This document shows positions 34,242 through 43,344 of a stretch of 61,658 nucleotides of DNA, in pieces. The stretch is from positions 1 through 61,658 of the forward strand of contig JANQJR010000059.1 of the NCBI GenBank assembly GCA_028281525.1, read 5' to 3'. The stretch's first letter is position 1. Every line of letters begins with the position of its first letter. Source of the stretch: Magnetovibrio sp. GTDB taxonomy: Bacteria; Pseudomonadota; Alphaproteobacteria; Rhodospirillales; Magnetovibrionaceae. The notes under the pieces were generated by a model that saw only the letters and a program-made list of their open reading frames with translations, ran no database searches and was not told the DNA's origin. Both the position numbers and the translations under genes were made by a program.

Positions 34242-35520
34242 TATCCAGGATGCGAATTTTGAGGCTCAGTTTCAGGAAGTCCTGGGGGTGCAGCGCGAAG
34301 CCGACGTGGACGTCGTTGAGGCGGTCAGCGCCATCTTGGCCGACGTCAAGGCGCGCGGCGATGCGGCGGTGGTGGACTACACCAACAAATTCGACCGCCA
34401 GAGCTTGAGCGCATCTGACCTCGCCATCACGGCGGATGAACTGGATGCGGCCACGGCCGAGATCGAGCCGGACTTGTTCGACGCCTTGAAACTGGCGGCG
34501 GAGCGCATCGAAGCCTTTCACGAACGCCAATTGCCGGAAATGGACGACTACACCGACGACAACGGTGTGCGCCTGGGCTATCGCTGGACCGCCATCGGTG
34601 CTGCGGGCCTTTACGTGCCGGGCGGTCTGGCGGCGTATCCGTCGTCCGTTCTGATGAACGCCATGCCCGCGCGTGTCGCAGGCGTGGAGCGCCTGGTGAT
34701 GGTGGTGCCGACGCCGGACGGCATCGTCAATCCGTTGGTGCTGGCGGCAGCGAAGCTTTCGGGCGTGACGGAAGTGTACCGCATCGGCGGCGCGCAGGCC
34801 GTGGGCGCGCTGGCTTATGGCACCGAAACCATCAAGCCGGTGGACAAGATCGTCGGCCCCGGCAATGCTTACGTGGCGGCGGCCAAACGCCAGGTGTTCG
34901 GTACTGTCGGCATCGACATGATCGCCGGGCCCAGCGAAATCCTGGTGGTGGCGGACGGCGAGAACGATCCCGGTTGGATCGCCGCCGATTTGCTCAGCCA
35001 GGCCGAGCACGATACCGCCGCGCAATCGATCCTCATCACCGATGACAAGGCCTTCGCCGACGAAGTGGAAAAGGCGGTGGAAAGCCACCTGAAAACACTT
35101 CCGCGTGAAGAGATCGCGCGCGCCAGTTGGCGGGACTACGGCGTGGTCATCACTGTGGACGACTTGATGAAGCAAGGTGTGTCCCTGGTCGACCGGGTCG
35201 CGCCGGAACACCTGGAACTGGCGGTGGCGGAGCCCGATCAGATGGCCGAAGAGGTTCGCGACGCGGGCGCGATTTTCTTAGGCCGCCACACGCCCGAAGC
35301 CATCGGCGATTACGTCGCCGGGCCCAACCACGTATTGCCCACATCGCGCACCGCGCGGTTCTCTTCCGGGCTGGGCGTGTTGGACTTCATGAAGCGCACC
35401 ACGTTTATCGGCTGCGATGCCGACAGTTTGGGCGACATCGGCCCGGCGGCGGTGAAGTTGGCCGAGGCCGAAGGTTTGCAGGCCCACGGCCTGTCGGTCT
35501 CCATCCGCTTGAACAAATAA
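34225..35520 (+). CDS. hisD: histidinol dehydrogenase
   Basis: Last two oxidations of histidine synthesis, histidinol to histidine with NAD and zinc. The 431-residue protein begins at the ATG after GGGAGG within the end of hisG; longer readings are out-of-frame shadows of hisG. Motifs include [57 protein letters not shown] and APEHLEL. The signature with the catalytic His pair is intact. Confidence 0.96.
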   Translation: MPKRLDIQDANFEAQFQEVLGVQREADVDVVEAVSAILADVKARGDAAVVDYTNKFDRQSLSASDLAITADELDAATAEIEPDLFDALKLAAERIEAFHERQLPEMDDYTDDNGVRLGYRWTAIGAAGLYVPGGLAAYPSSVLMNAMPARVAGVERLVMVVPTPDGIVNPLVLAAAKLSGVTEVYRIGGAQAVGALAYGTETIKPVDKIVGPGNAYVAAAKRQVFGTVGIDMIAGPSEILVVADGENDPGWIAADLLSQAEHDTAAQSILITDDKAFADEVEKAVESHLKTLPREEIARASWRDYGVVITVDDLMKQGVSLVDRVAPEHLELAVAEPDQMAEEVRDAGAIFLGRHTPEAIGDYVAGPNHVLPTSRTARFSSGLGVLDFMKRTTFIGCDADSLGDIGPAAVKLAEAEGLQAHGLSVSIRLNK

Positions 35521-35537
35521 ACGGGGTGGAGGACGTC

Positions 35538-36014
35538 ATGTCCGACGAAAAGGCCTGCATTCAGGAAATCTTCCTCGACGAAGCGACGGTGGTGAACCGC
35601 AGCGCACAGGTGGAGCACGAGCGCAAGGTCGCCGTTTATGATCTTCTGGAAAGCAATTACTTCAAGTTGCTGGCCGGGCCCGAGGGTCCCTACATCCTGC
35701 ACCTGTCCATCGAAGAAAACCGTCTGGCCTTCGACATCCGAGCCGCGGATGACCAGCCGATCAAGCGCTTCATGCTGGCGTTGTCGCCGTTTCGCGCCAT
35801 CGTGCGCGAATACCTGATGGTGTGTGACAGCTATTTCAAAGCGATCAAGTCCTCCAGCCCGTCGCAGATCGAAGCCATCGATATGGGGCGCCGGGGGCTG
35901 CACAACGACGGCTCCGAAGTGTTGGAGCAACGCCTGAAGGACAAGGTCGAGTTGGACCATGACACCGCGCGCCGCCTGTTCACCCTGGTGTGCGTTCTGC
36001 ACATCAAGGGGTAG
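35538..36014 (+). CDS. UPF0262 family protein
   Basis: A 158-residue soluble protein of a family found in Alphaproteobacteria next to hisD and a low-molecular-weight phosphatase gene, exactly as here. The recognisable core is ERKVAVYDLLESNYF, followed by FMLALSPFRAIVREYLMVCDSYF and LHNDGSEVLEQRL. No biochemical function is known. The ATG follows GGTGGAGG, and the next gene starts 8 bases after its stop. Confidence 0.88.
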   Translation: MSDEKACIQEIFLDEATVVNRSAQVEHERKVAVYDLLESNYFKLLAGPEGPYILHLSIEENRLAFDIRAADDQPIKRFMLALSPFRAIVREYLMVCDSYFKAIKSSSPSQIEAIDMGRRGLHNDGSEVLEQRLKDKVELDHDTARRLFTLVCVLHIKG

Positions 36015-36022
36015 GGGGGCGC

Positions 36023-36463
36023 ATGTCGTTGCCGAGCGCGGTTCTCTTCTCCTGCACCATGAATTCCATCCGCTCTCCCATGGCGGCGGCGATCCTGCGT
36101 CATTTTCATGGCCGCGACATCTTCGTCGATTCCGTGGGCGTGCGCGCCAAGGACGTGGACGGCTTCGCCATCACAGTAATGGATGAAGTCGGCATCGATA
36201 TTTCCGAACACGAAGCCAAGACGTTCGAGGACTTGGAAGACAGTTCCTTCGACATGGTGGTATCGCTGTCGCCCGAGGCCCAGCACAAGGCCGTGGACTT
36301 AACGCGCTACATGGCGTGTGAGTTGGAATTCTGGCACACCTTCGACCCCTCCGTGGTCGAAGGCTCGCGTGAAGAACGCCTGGAAGCGTACCGCAAGGTG
36401 CGCGACGAGTTGATGGAGCGCATCAAGGACGCGTTCCCGCTGCCCGGCGCGGCGGGGGTTTGA
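36023..36463 (+). CDS. low-molecular-weight phosphotyrosine phosphatase family protein
   Basis: A 146-residue protein with the P-loop C11-TMNSIR-S near the N-terminus, the CX5R(S/T) signature of low-molecular-weight phosphatases and arsenate-reductase relatives. The later D-x-F-W region (ELEFWHTFDPS) supplies a candidate general acid. It lies 8 bases after UPF0262, and the pair is conserved, but the substrate is not known. An arsenate or protein-tyrosine role would be speculative. Confidence 0.85.
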   Translation: MSLPSAVLFSCTMNSIRSPMAAAILRHFHGRDIFVDSVGVRAKDVDGFAITVMDEVGIDISEHEAKTFEDLEDSSFDMVVSLSPEAQHKAVDLTRYMACELEFWHTFDPSVVEGSREERLEAYRKVRDELMERIKDAFPLPGAAGV

Positions 36464-36505
36464 GTCGGTTTTTCACGTAAATCTGGCGCAACTGCGGGAA
36501 AAAAC

Positions 36506-36535
36506 TTGACCTTTGGGGTGGAAGTGGCCTTTATG
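36506..36535 (+). promoter_or_regulatory. sigma-70-like promoter for infA
   Basis: TTGACC (36506-36511), an 18-base spacer and TTTATG (36530-36535), 47 bases before the infA ATG. It lies in the first gap of the block, consistent with separate transcription of infA. Confidence 0.45.
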
Positions 36536-36581
36536 GGGCCGCCCCAAACAAGGCTCAGGGGCTGAAACATAAGAGATATTG

Positions 36582-36800
36582 ATGGCTAAAGAAGAAGTTC
36601 TCGAATTTTCCGGGGTTGTCACCGAACTGTTGCCCAACGCCATGTTCCGCGTTGAGTTGGAAAACGGCCACGAAATCCTGGCGCACACCGCAGGCAAGAT
36701 GCGCAAGCACCGCATCCGCGTGCTCGCCGGCGACAAGGTCACGGTGGAAATGACCCCGTACGACCTGACCAAGGGCCGCATCACTTTCCGTTACAAATAA
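36582..36800 (+). CDS. infA: translation initiation factor IF-1
   Basis: A 72-residue S1/OB-fold protein that binds the 30S A site during initiation. The sequence from [19 protein letters not shown] to [12 protein letters not shown] is canonical and full length. An in-frame TTG three bases upstream is ignored in favour of the ATG. Confidence 0.98.
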   Translation: MAKEEVLEFSGVVTELLPNAMFRVELENGHEILAHTAGKMRKHRIRVLAGDKVTVEMTPYDLTKGRITFRYK

Positions 36801-36820
36801 GACCGTTACCAGTAAACTGA

Positions 36821-36845
36821 CGGCGATATCGGCGATATCGGCGAT
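36821..36845 (+). repeat. 9-bp tandem repeat between infA and maf
   Basis: The unit CGGCGATAT is repeated 2.8 times (36821-36829, 36830-36838, 36839-36845). It lies about 20 bases past the infA stop and has no other obvious function. Confidence 0.7.
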
Positions 36846-36889
36846 CCGGCCATAAGGGCAGGGGCCGAGGGGAAGGGGTACGTCTCAGC

Positions 36890-37480
36890 TTGACCGGTCA
36901 CGTTCCTTTGATACTGGCGTCCGCATCGCCCAGGCGCGTCGAGCTTCTGGCGCAGATCGGTGTGACGCCCGATCAAATCCTCCCCGCCCAAATCGACGAA
37001 ATCCCGCTGAAAAACGAGCGCCCCATCGACATGGCGCGTCGTCTAGCCGAAGCCAAGGCCGAGGAAATCTTCAATAACCACCCGGACGCTTGCGTCATCG
37101 GCGCGGACACCGTGGTGTGCGTGGGCCGGCGCATCATGGGCAAGGCCACGGACGAGGCCCAGGCGCGGGGCTTTTTAGAGTTGTTGTCCGGGCGTTCGCA
37201 CAAGGTTATTGGCGGGTTGGCGGTGATCGCGCCCTCTGGACGCGTGGTCAAGGCTGTCACCACAAAAGTCGAATTCAAGCGTCTGAGCCGCGAAGAGATC
37301 GACGGCTACATCGCCTCTGACGAATGGCGGGACAAGGCCGGAGCCTACGCCATCCAGGGCCGCGCGGGCGCGTTCGTGAAAAGCATTCATGGGTCCTACG
37401 CCAACGTGGTGGGGCTGGCGGTGCATGACGTTGCGGGTGCACTCAAGGGCCTGGGCGTACATCCGCCCGGGTTAATTTAG
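36890..37480 (+). CDS. maf: Maf/YhdE family nucleoside triphosphate pyrophosphatase
   Basis: A 196-residue house-cleaning enzyme that hydrolyses non-canonical or specific NTPs to NMPs. It has ILASASPRRVELLAQIG (substrate loop), IGADTVVCVGRRIMGKA and YAIQGRAGAFVKSIHGSYANVVGL. A TTG start is used, with GGGGAAGGGG upstream; no ATG lies before the conserved LASASPRR. It is followed 12 bases later by the ribonuclease gene, as in many Alphaproteobacteria. Confidence 0.93.
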   Translation: MTGHVPLILASASPRRVELLAQIGVTPDQILPAQIDEIPLKNERPIDMARRLAEAKAEEIFNNHPDACVIGADTVVCVGRRIMGKATDEAQARGFLELLSGRSHKVIGGLAVIAPSGRVVKAVTTKVEFKRLSREEIDGYIASDEWRDKAGAYAIQGRAGAFVKSIHGSYANVVGLAVHDVAGALKGLGVHPPGLI

Positions 37481-37492
37481 GGGAGTGGTCCG

Positions 37493-38971
37493 ATGGCGCT
37501 CGGTACCCTCATCATCCGTGTCCGCCCCGGCGAAACGCGCATCGCGCGCACGGACGCGGATGGTGTGCTCAAGGACTTCGCCATTTACCGCGGTCAAACC
37601 ACGGGGCTGGTCGGCGACGTGTTTTTGGGGCGCGTGAAAAAGGTCGTGCCCACCCTGGAAGCCGCGTTCGTCGATTTAGGCGCTGAGCGGGATGGCTTCT
37701 TGGCTTTGGCGGAAACCCGCCCGCAACAACATACCGGGGGGGAGACGCTCCGCGACCGCATTTCCGATTATGTGCACGAAGGCCAGGCCGTGATGGTGCA
37801 GATCACCGCCGCCGCGCGCGACGACAAAGGGCCGAAACTGACCCGCCGGATCAGCATCCCCGGCGCTTTGATGGTCTTGACGCCGGGTGACCCCGGCATC
37901 CGCGTGTCCAAGCGCATCGACGACAATGCGGAACGGGGCCGTCTGCGCGCCCTGCTGTCGGGGCATTTGTCGGGCAAAGACGGCTGCGTGATCCGCTCCG
38001 CCGCCCGGGGCGTGCGAGACAAAGCCGTGCAGGCGGAGATTGCGCTGTTGCATGCCCGCTGGGAAGAGCTGGAAGAGAATGCCGGCAATGCCACGGCGCC
38101 CGCGCTGCTCAGCGGCGATGTACCGCCCGCCGTGCAGTTCCTCATGGAAAACGGTCATGGGGGACTGGCGAGAATCGTCGCCGATGATCCCGAAACCGCC
38201 GCTCATGTGGAGGCGGAGCTGGACAAGTTGGGCGCGTTGCCCAAGGACGGGGTCGAACGCCATCCGGGCGGGACGGATGTGTTCGAGACTTTGGGCGTGG
38301 CCGATGCGGTCGAGTCTCTTTTGAGCCCGGTGGTGATGCTGCCGGGTGGCGGTTCGTTGATCATCGAAGAAACCGCCGCGTTGACCGCCATCGACGTGAA
38401 TGCAGGCGGGGCGTCCAAAGGCGGGCGCGGCAGCGATCTTGCGCTTGCCACCAATTTGGAAGCCATGGCAGAGGCGGCGCGTCAAATGCGATTGCGCAAT
38501 CTGGCGGGGTTGATTGTGATCGATTATCTTTCCATGTCCGGCAAGGACGGCCCGGGCCGCGTGGTCACGGCGTTGAAAGAAGCCGTGGGCACGGACCCCG
38601 CAGGCCCCCAGGTTTTGGGCACGACCAAGGGTGGGTTGCTTGAGATCACCCGCCCGCGCCGCCGCCCGCCGCTCAGTTCCCAATTGCTGGCCTCGTGCCC
38701 GGTGTGCGGTTCGACCCGCGCCGAGGCCCCTTTGTCGGTGGGGTATCGGGCCTTGGACCGGGTGCTGGCGGAGGTTTGGGCCCAGCCGTCGTTGATTCCG
38801 GCGTTACGCGCCTCTTCCTATGTGGTGCTGGCGCTGAAAGATCAGGGCGCGGGGGCTCTTGCGGAAGTCGCGGATAAGCTGGGTCAACCGTTGGAATTGA
38901 TCGCGGACGATACCATGGTCCACGGTCAATTCCAGATTGAGCCCTCGGAAAGGCCCGAAGGAAGGCCCTAG
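37493..38971 (+). CDS. rng: ribonuclease E/G family endoribonuclease
   Basis: Single-strand-specific endoribonuclease. At 492 residues without a long C-terminal scaffold it fits RNase G rather than RNase E. It has an S1 domain (GDVFLGRVKKVVPTLEAAFVDLG), the catalytic-acid region ALTAIDVNAGG, GLIVIDYLSM and a C-terminal zinc-link pair CPVCGS. The position between maf and yacG is conserved. Confidence 0.9.
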   Translation: MALGTLIIRVRPGETRIARTDADGVLKDFAIYRGQTTGLVGDVFLGRVKKVVPTLEAAFVDLGAERDGFLALAETRPQQHTGGETLRDRISDYVHEGQAVMVQITAAARDDKGPKLTRRISIPGALMVLTPGDPGIRVSKRIDDNAERGRLRALLSGHLSGKDGCVIRSAARGVRDKAVQAEIALLHARWEELEENAGNATAPALLSGDVPPAVQFLMENGHGGLARIVADDPETAAHVEAELDKLGALPKDGVERHPGGTDVFETLGVADAVESLLSPVVMLPGGGSLIIEETAALTAIDVNAGGASKGGRGSDLALATNLEAMAEAARQMRLRNLAGLIVIDYLSMSGKDGPGRVVTALKEAVGTDPAGPQVLGTTKGGLLEITRPRRRPPLSSQLLASCPVCGSTRAEAPLSVGYRALDRVLAEVWAQPSLIPALRASSYVVLALKDQGAGALAEVADKLGQPLELIADDTMVHGQFQIEPSERPEGRP

Positions 38972-38996
38972 GAAAAGCCCTAGGAAAGGTTAAGAC

Positions 38997-39209
38997 ATGA
39001 ACGACGACAAAGTGGTGAAACTGAAGACCAAAGCCGCGGACAAAGGCGGAAAATGTCCCATATGCTCTAAGCCTGCGAGCGCGGACTACAAGCCCTTTTG
39101 CTCCAAACGCTGCGCGGACATTGATCTCGGCAAATGGTTGGGGGAGGGCTATCGCATCCCCACCGAAGAAGTGCCCGGTTTCGACGACAGCTACGGCGAT
39201 GACGAGTGA
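38997..39209 (+). CDS. yacG: DNA gyrase inhibitor / zinc protein YacG
   Basis: A 70-residue zinc-ribbon protein with CPICSKPASADYKPFCSKRC, the four Cys ligands, followed by DLGKWLGEGYRIP. YacG binds GyrB and inhibits gyrase in E. coli. It is transcribed just behind rng with a 25-base gap. Confidence 0.92.
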   Translation: MNDDKVVKLKTKAADKGGKCPICSKPASADYKPFCSKRCADIDLGKWLGEGYRIPTEEVPGFDDSYGDDE

Positions 39210-39240
39210 CATCAACGTGCAAAAAAAGCGTCCGTGACGC

Positions 39241-39269
39241 TGGACAGACCCCCTGGAATTTCCTATAAA
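39241..39269 (+). promoter_or_regulatory. promoter for tRNA-Phe
   Basis: TGGACA (39241-39246), a 17-base spacer and TATAAA (39264-39269), 44 bases before the mature 5' end of the tRNA. Confidence 0.55.
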
Positions 39270-39313
39270 CCGGGCCTCACCAACGCACCGGCCTTTCGCG
39301 CCGGGTCTCTTAT

Positions 39314-39389
39314 GCCCAGGTAGCTCAGTTGGTAGAGCAGCGGATTGAAAATCCGCGTGTCGGTGGTTCGAATCCGCCCCTGGGCACCA
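39314..39389 (+). tRNA. tRNA-Phe (GAA)
   Basis: A full 76-base cloverleaf: acceptor GCCCAGG/CCTGGGC, D arm with GCTCAGTTGGTAGAGC, anticodon stem GCGGA/TCCGC around TTGAAAA (anticodon GAA), T loop TTCGAAT, and encoded CCA at 39387-39389. Its place after yacG is conserved. Confidence 0.97.
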
Positions 39390-39396
39390 TTCTTCC

Positions 39397-39433
39397 AAAG
39401 GGTTGGGCCTTACCGGGCCTGGCCCTTTTGTTT
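39397..39433 (+). terminator. terminator after tRNA-Phe
   Basis: AAAGGG and CCCTTT arms close an imperfect GC-rich hairpin (39397-39428) followed by TTTTGTTTTGG, directly downstream of the tRNA. Confidence 0.6.
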
Positions 39434-39461
39434 TGGGGTGTGACTGTTGCGGGCCCTGACC

Positions 39462-40037
39462 CTAGTTGAGTGTATCGCCCTGCATCAATCCCGGGATCAG
39501 TCCGCGCACGCCCACATAAGGGTGGTGTTCCATGGCCGCCAAAACGTTTTCGACGGTCAGGGGCTGGTTGCCTTGTTGCTGGTAGATGAGGGCCCGTCCC
39601 GCCAGGGCGCCGAAATGGCGGGGTTCGCGTTCCAGGGTTTTGGCGATGTCGCTCAGGGATTGTTCCAAGCCGCCCGTTTCAAAATGGATGATGGCGCGTT
39701 GGTTCCAGCCTTCGGCGTAATCGCTCCAGCGCTGAACCACATCGTTTAGGATAGCGAAGGCTTTCGTATAATTGGCTGTGCGCCGGGCCGCGAGAACCTG
39801 AGAGATGAGCTCGGCAAGCTCAGGGTCATCGGGTGTGGTCCACGCGACCCAAATTTTTTGTTCGATTTCGTAAGCAGCTTGTTCGTTGGGGGCAGCCTTG
39901 AGTTGGGCGAACAGGGCGTCGAGATGCGTTGAATGCGCGCTGTCCGAGGCCCATGCGGACCCTCCCATCAGGAGAGAAAGCAGCACCAAGGCTCGTAGCA
40001 CCAAGGCTTTGGGTATGAGGAGTTTGGTCATGCCCAT
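39462..40037 (-). CDS. exported TPR-repeat protein
   Basis: A 191-residue protein with a signal peptide (VLRALVLLSLLMGGSAWA) and two to three TPR-like helical pairs (AFAILNDVVQRWSDYAEGWN, GGLEQSLSDIAKTLEREPRH). I start at the ATG 40037; an ATG six bases later is equally possible, and an upstream in-frame start would add a long non-signal leader. It probably binds proteins in the periplasm, but no partner is visible. On the minus strand its stop lies in a CTAGGGTCAGGGCCC repeat copy. Confidence 0.75.
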   Translation of the reverse strand: MGMTKLLIPKALVLRALVLLSLLMGGSAWASDSAHSTHLDALFAQLKAAPNEQAAYEIEQKIWVAWTTPDDPELAELISQVLAARRTANYTKAFAILNDVVQRWSDYAEGWNQRAIIHFETGGLEQSLSDIAKTLEREPRHFGALAGRALIYQQQGNQPLTVENVLAAMEHHPYVGVRGLIPGLMQGDTLN

Positions 40038-40177
40038 GATTTTGGAAAACGGCACCGGGTTTTCAAGGCAGCAAAGGTTGCGGGCATCGCCTGCGTCCAG
40101 TTTCATAAATGCGCCGGGTTTCATGGGGACGGGTTTTTTCATTTGGCGATGGGATGGCCTCGCGTTAAGTCTGCGCC

Positions 40178-41293
40178 ATGACGACGGATAGAGATCTCGA
40201 AATTTTTCTCGTCACCGTACCGGGGTTGGAGCGTTTGCTCGCCCAGGAAGCGGTGGAGAAAGGGTTCAAGAAGCCCAAGGCGGGACGCGGTGGCGTCACG
40301 GTGTTCGGCGATTGGGCGGAGGTCTGGCGCGCCAACTTGGAACTGCGCGGGGTCAGCAAGGTTTTGGTGCGCATCGGCGCATTTCGCGCGCCGCACTTGG
40401 CGCAATTGGATAAGCGCGTGCGCAAATTTCCGTGGGCTGATTTTTTGCGTGCCGACGTTCCGGTGCGCGTCGAAGCGTCGTGCAAAAAATCCAAGATCTA
40501 TCATTCCGGTGCGGCCGTCCAACGGATCGAAAACGCGATCCGCGACACCTTGGGCGTGCCGATTGAGCCGGGCGCGGACATCACCGTCAAGGCTCGTATC
40601 CAAAACGATCTTTGCACGCTCAGCATCGACACTTCCGGCGAAGGGTTGCACAAGCGCGGTCATAAGGAAGCCGTCAACAAAGCACCTCTGCGCGAAACCT
40701 TGGCGGCTCTGTTTCTGCGTCAATGCGGATACGATGGGAACGAGCCTTTGCTCGATCCCATGTGCGGATCGGGCACCTTCGTGATCGAGGCCGCGGAAAT
40801 CGCGGTGGGCTTGAAGCCCGGACGGTCGCGGCGCTTTGCATTTGAACAGTTAGCCACCTTCAATGAACAAGCTTGGACGCAGATGTGCGAAGCGAGCTTG
40901 ACGAAGACACCCGCGAGCCGCTTCTTCGGTTTTGATCGGGACGCCGGCGCGATCCGTATGAGCCAAGCCAATGCGAAGCGCGCGGGCGTGGAAGACTTCA
41001 CGGAATTTCGCCAACAGCCGGTCAGTGAGTTGAAACCGCCATGTGAGAAACCCGGTCTGGTGATCGTCAATCCGCCCTATGGCGCGCGTATCGGCGATGC
41101 GAAAAAACTCAAAGCCTTGTATCAAGCGCTGGGCCAAACGTTGACGGAACGCTTCTGTGGTTGGCGTGTGGGGCTGGTGACGGCGACGGACAGCTTGGCG
41201 AACGCCACCGGCTTGGCGTTCGCACACGAAAGCACGCCGGTGTCCCATGGGGGCTTGCGCGTGAAAGTCTATGTGACGGGGCCGTTGGTGTAA
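40178..41293 (+). CDS. THUMP-domain class I RNA methyltransferase (RlmL N-terminal/TrmN-like)
   Basis: A 371-residue SAM-dependent RNA N2-guanine methyltransferase candidate. It has an N-terminal ferredoxin-like plus THUMP region (about 50-155, RVEASCKKSKIYHSGA), then the Rossmann methyltransferase with LLDPMCGSGTFVIEAAEIA, DRDAGAI and the catalytic NPPYG. It is much shorter than E. coli RlmL and lacks the second methyltransferase half, so it matches the stand-alone form. The substrate may be 23S rRNA or tRNA. Confidence 0.88.
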   Translation: MTTDRDLEIFLVTVPGLERLLAQEAVEKGFKKPKAGRGGVTVFGDWAEVWRANLELRGVSKVLVRIGAFRAPHLAQLDKRVRKFPWADFLRADVPVRVEASCKKSKIYHSGAAVQRIENAIRDTLGVPIEPGADITVKARIQNDLCTLSIDTSGEGLHKRGHKEAVNKAPLRETLAALFLRQCGYDGNEPLLDPMCGSGTFVIEAAEIAVGLKPGRSRRFAFEQLATFNEQAWTQMCEASLTKTPASRFFGFDRDAGAIRMSQANAKRAGVEDFTEFRQQPVSELKPPCEKPGLVIVNPPYGARIGDAKKLKALYQALGQTLTERFCGWRVGLVTATDSLANATGLAFAHESTPVSHGGLRVKVYVTGPLV

Positions 41294-41443
41294 GGAGCTG
41301 TGTGACCTGGGCCTTTCAATCCGCTGACGGTTGAGTGACCGCAAAAGCTGGCGTCCCAAAAGTCCTCTTAAAGTTCGGGGCTAGGTTTTGTCGGCGGAAT
41401 CCGTCATGGTAGGGGAAGCGATTCACGCCATGGGGGATGAACC

Positions 41444-42412
41444 GTGACTATGGAAGCGCCCGCACCCACTACGTTGCGCACTGCGATTCTCAAGCAGCGC
41501 GAAATGCTGACGTCCATGATCAGCCGCGCCATGCGCAGGCTGTCGCGTGAATGCGTGCCGTTGATGGCTGATCGCGCGGCGTTGGAAGCCCGCCTGACCC
41601 AGGCGCTTGATGAAATTCCTGACTGTAAGCACCTCTACGTCATGGATGCGGCAGGTGTGCAGATCGTTGCCAACATCACCCGTCACGGCCCGGACGAAGC
41701 GCACTTCGGGCGGGATCGCTCCAAACGGCCCTACATGCAAGGGATTCTCGGCACCACCAACTTCCGCTTGTCGGAAGCTTACATCAGCCGCAATTCCAAA
41801 CGCCCGTCTTTGACCGCGATCCGTTTGATCCGTGACGAGGACAGCGTGCACATCGGTTTTCTGGGTGCGGATTATGACTTGCGCGAATTGCCGGTGACCG
41901 AGGGTCTATACGAAGAAACCCAATCCTGGCGCCAAATCAAGGGCGACCCGTCCATCCGCTCCAACCTGTTCCAGCAGCAACGCGCGGAAAGCATGTTGGA
42001 TCAAAACCTGGATGTGGTGTTGCCGATGATGGTGGAACTGATGACCCATCACGGGGTGTTTCACGGCAAGCTGATGTTTTCCAGTTCGCGCGCGACCATC
42101 TGGCACGTGGACAATCCGTTCAGTTACCGTATCCTCGATATTGACGATCTGATGGACCCGAGCACGTGCATGGCCTACCCGCACCGCGCATACACGGACC
42201 GGGCGACGGTTCCGGCGGACGCCATCAAGCCGATATTTGAAATGTTCCGCGAACTGCGCTTCGCCGATGAAAACATCTATCTGCGCGGGGGCTCATTGAA
42301 CTTGTGCAACGGGCTGGTGGCGCTCAACTTCTCTTGCGACGGATCGCACTACATCCGCTACGACGAGTTTCTCAAAAATGGCATGGAATTCTGGTTCGGC
42401 GCCGCCGGGTGA
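41444..42412 (+). CDS. PDC sensor-domain protein
   Basis: A 322-residue protein with a PDC/Cache-like module at about 60-150 (YVMDAAGVQIVANITRHG, GRDRSKRPYMQG, LSEAYISRNSKRPSLTAIR). A C-terminal part of about 170 residues has no catalytic motif I recognise. There is no signal peptide or membrane helix, so the sensor would work in the cytoplasm, which is unusual for a PDC fold. It starts at GTG with the ATG two codons later also possible. The convergent LysR-type gene ends 14 bases downstream. Confidence 0.65.
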   Translation: MTMEAPAPTTLRTAILKQREMLTSMISRAMRRLSRECVPLMADRAALEARLTQALDEIPDCKHLYVMDAAGVQIVANITRHGPDEAHFGRDRSKRPYMQGILGTTNFRLSEAYISRNSKRPSLTAIRLIRDEDSVHIGFLGADYDLRELPVTEGLYEETQSWRQIKGDPSIRSNLFQQQRAESMLDQNLDVVLPMMVELMTHHGVFHGKLMFSSSRATIWHVDNPFSYRILDIDDLMDPSTCMAYPHRAYTDRATVPADAIKPIFEMFRELRFADENIYLRGGSLNLCNGLVALNFSCDGSHYIRYDEFLKNGMEFWFGAAG

Positions 42413-42426
42413 GGCCAGCCTTGTGA

Positions 42427-43335
42427 TCATATGGGCGACTTGACATCGCGGATCACGGAGATGAAGGCGTCGGCGGCGGGGTTGTCGATGTTGTCGCGGT
42501 GACGCGCAATCCAAAGCGTGTGCAAAATATGAAAACCTGGGACGTGCAGACGGTGGAGCTTGCCTTCCGTGACCGCGCGCGCGACCGCGAAGCGCGGCAG
42601 GAAGCTTGCGTGTTGGCCGGGCAACAGAACTTCCACCAAGGTGTCGGTGGAGCCCACCTCCAAAACCACATCGAGCTCCCCGATACCTGCGCGCGCAAGG
42701 CTTTCCTCCAAATCCGTGCGCGGCGATGAGCCTTTTTCACGCAAGACGTAGGTGAGGTCACCCAACCGATCGATCGGTACGCTTTCTGCGTTCGCCAGCG
42801 GGTGGCCAGGGCCGCACACCAGCCACAGTTCGTCGTCGATCCATTTTTGCACCAACAGATCCGGGTGGTCGGGCGCGCGTTCCATCAACGCCAAGTCGGA
42901 CACCCGGTTGGCGAGATTGGACTGCATCTGGCGGCTGTAGACCAGGCGGTTTTCGATCTTGTATTGATCGAACCGTTCCGCGAAACGCAGCAACAGTTGC
43001 GGCAAAAAGTGTTCGCCGATGGCGATGGTCGATTCCAAACGCAATGTCGACTGACCACGGGCGAGATTTTGCAATTCCTGGCGCAGCGCCAATTGGCGGT
43101 CCAAGGTCTGCACCGCCAGCAGATAGACCTTTTCCCCGGCCTTGGTGAGCCGCATGCGTCCGCCGACGCGCTCAACCAGGGGCAGACCGTAGCACGCCTC
43201 CAGGGCGCGCAAGCGCTTGGTGACCGCCGGTTGACCGACGTTCAAGGCGGCGGTCGCCGCCGATAGGCTGCCGCGTTCTATAACCGCTTTCAGCGCCGAC
43301 CATCCGCGCAAGTCGGGCAAATTTTTATATTCCAT
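42427..43335 (-). CDS. LysR-type transcriptional regulator
   Basis: A 302-residue regulator with an N-terminal winged helix (about 10-65: AVIERGSLSAATAALNVGQP) and a periplasmic-binding-like effector domain (RLESTIAIGEHFLPQLLLRF). It resembles the CysB/CbbR side of the family but its inducer cannot be read from sequence. It is divergent from the small membrane/UspA/TauE genes, a usual arrangement for LysR control of neighbours. An inverted repeat overlaps its own start codon. Confidence 0.88.
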   Translation of the reverse strand: MEYKNLPDLRGWSALKAVIERGSLSAATAALNVGQPAVTKRLRALEACYGLPLVERVGGRMRLTKAGEKVYLLAVQTLDRQLALRQELQNLARGQSTLRLESTIAIGEHFLPQLLLRFAERFDQYKIENRLVYSRQMQSNLANRVSDLALMERAPDHPDLLVQKWIDDELWLVCGPGHPLANAESVPIDRLGDLTYVLREKGSSPRTDLEESLARAGIGELDVVLEVGSTDTLVEVLLPGQHASFLPRFAVARAVTEGKLHRLHVPGFHILHTLWIARHRDNIDNPAADAFISVIRDVKSPI

Positions 43336-43344
43336 TTAGGAATA
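43328..43344. promoter_or_regulatory. LysR-type operator overlapping the regulator's start codon
   Basis: Perfect inverted repeat TATTCC-N5-GGAATA, containing ATTC-N7-GAAT and hence the LysR T-N11-A pattern (T43330, A43342). The ATG of the regulator is inside it (43333-43335), which suggests self-repression. A weaker palindrome, GCGGCATATTCCGC, lies at 43383-43396 toward the divergent genes. Confidence 0.5.

Noticed and set aside
35127-35537. Upstream extension of the UPF0262 gene
   Set aside because: It overlaps hisD in another frame; the ATG at 35538 after GGTGGAGG gives the normal family length.
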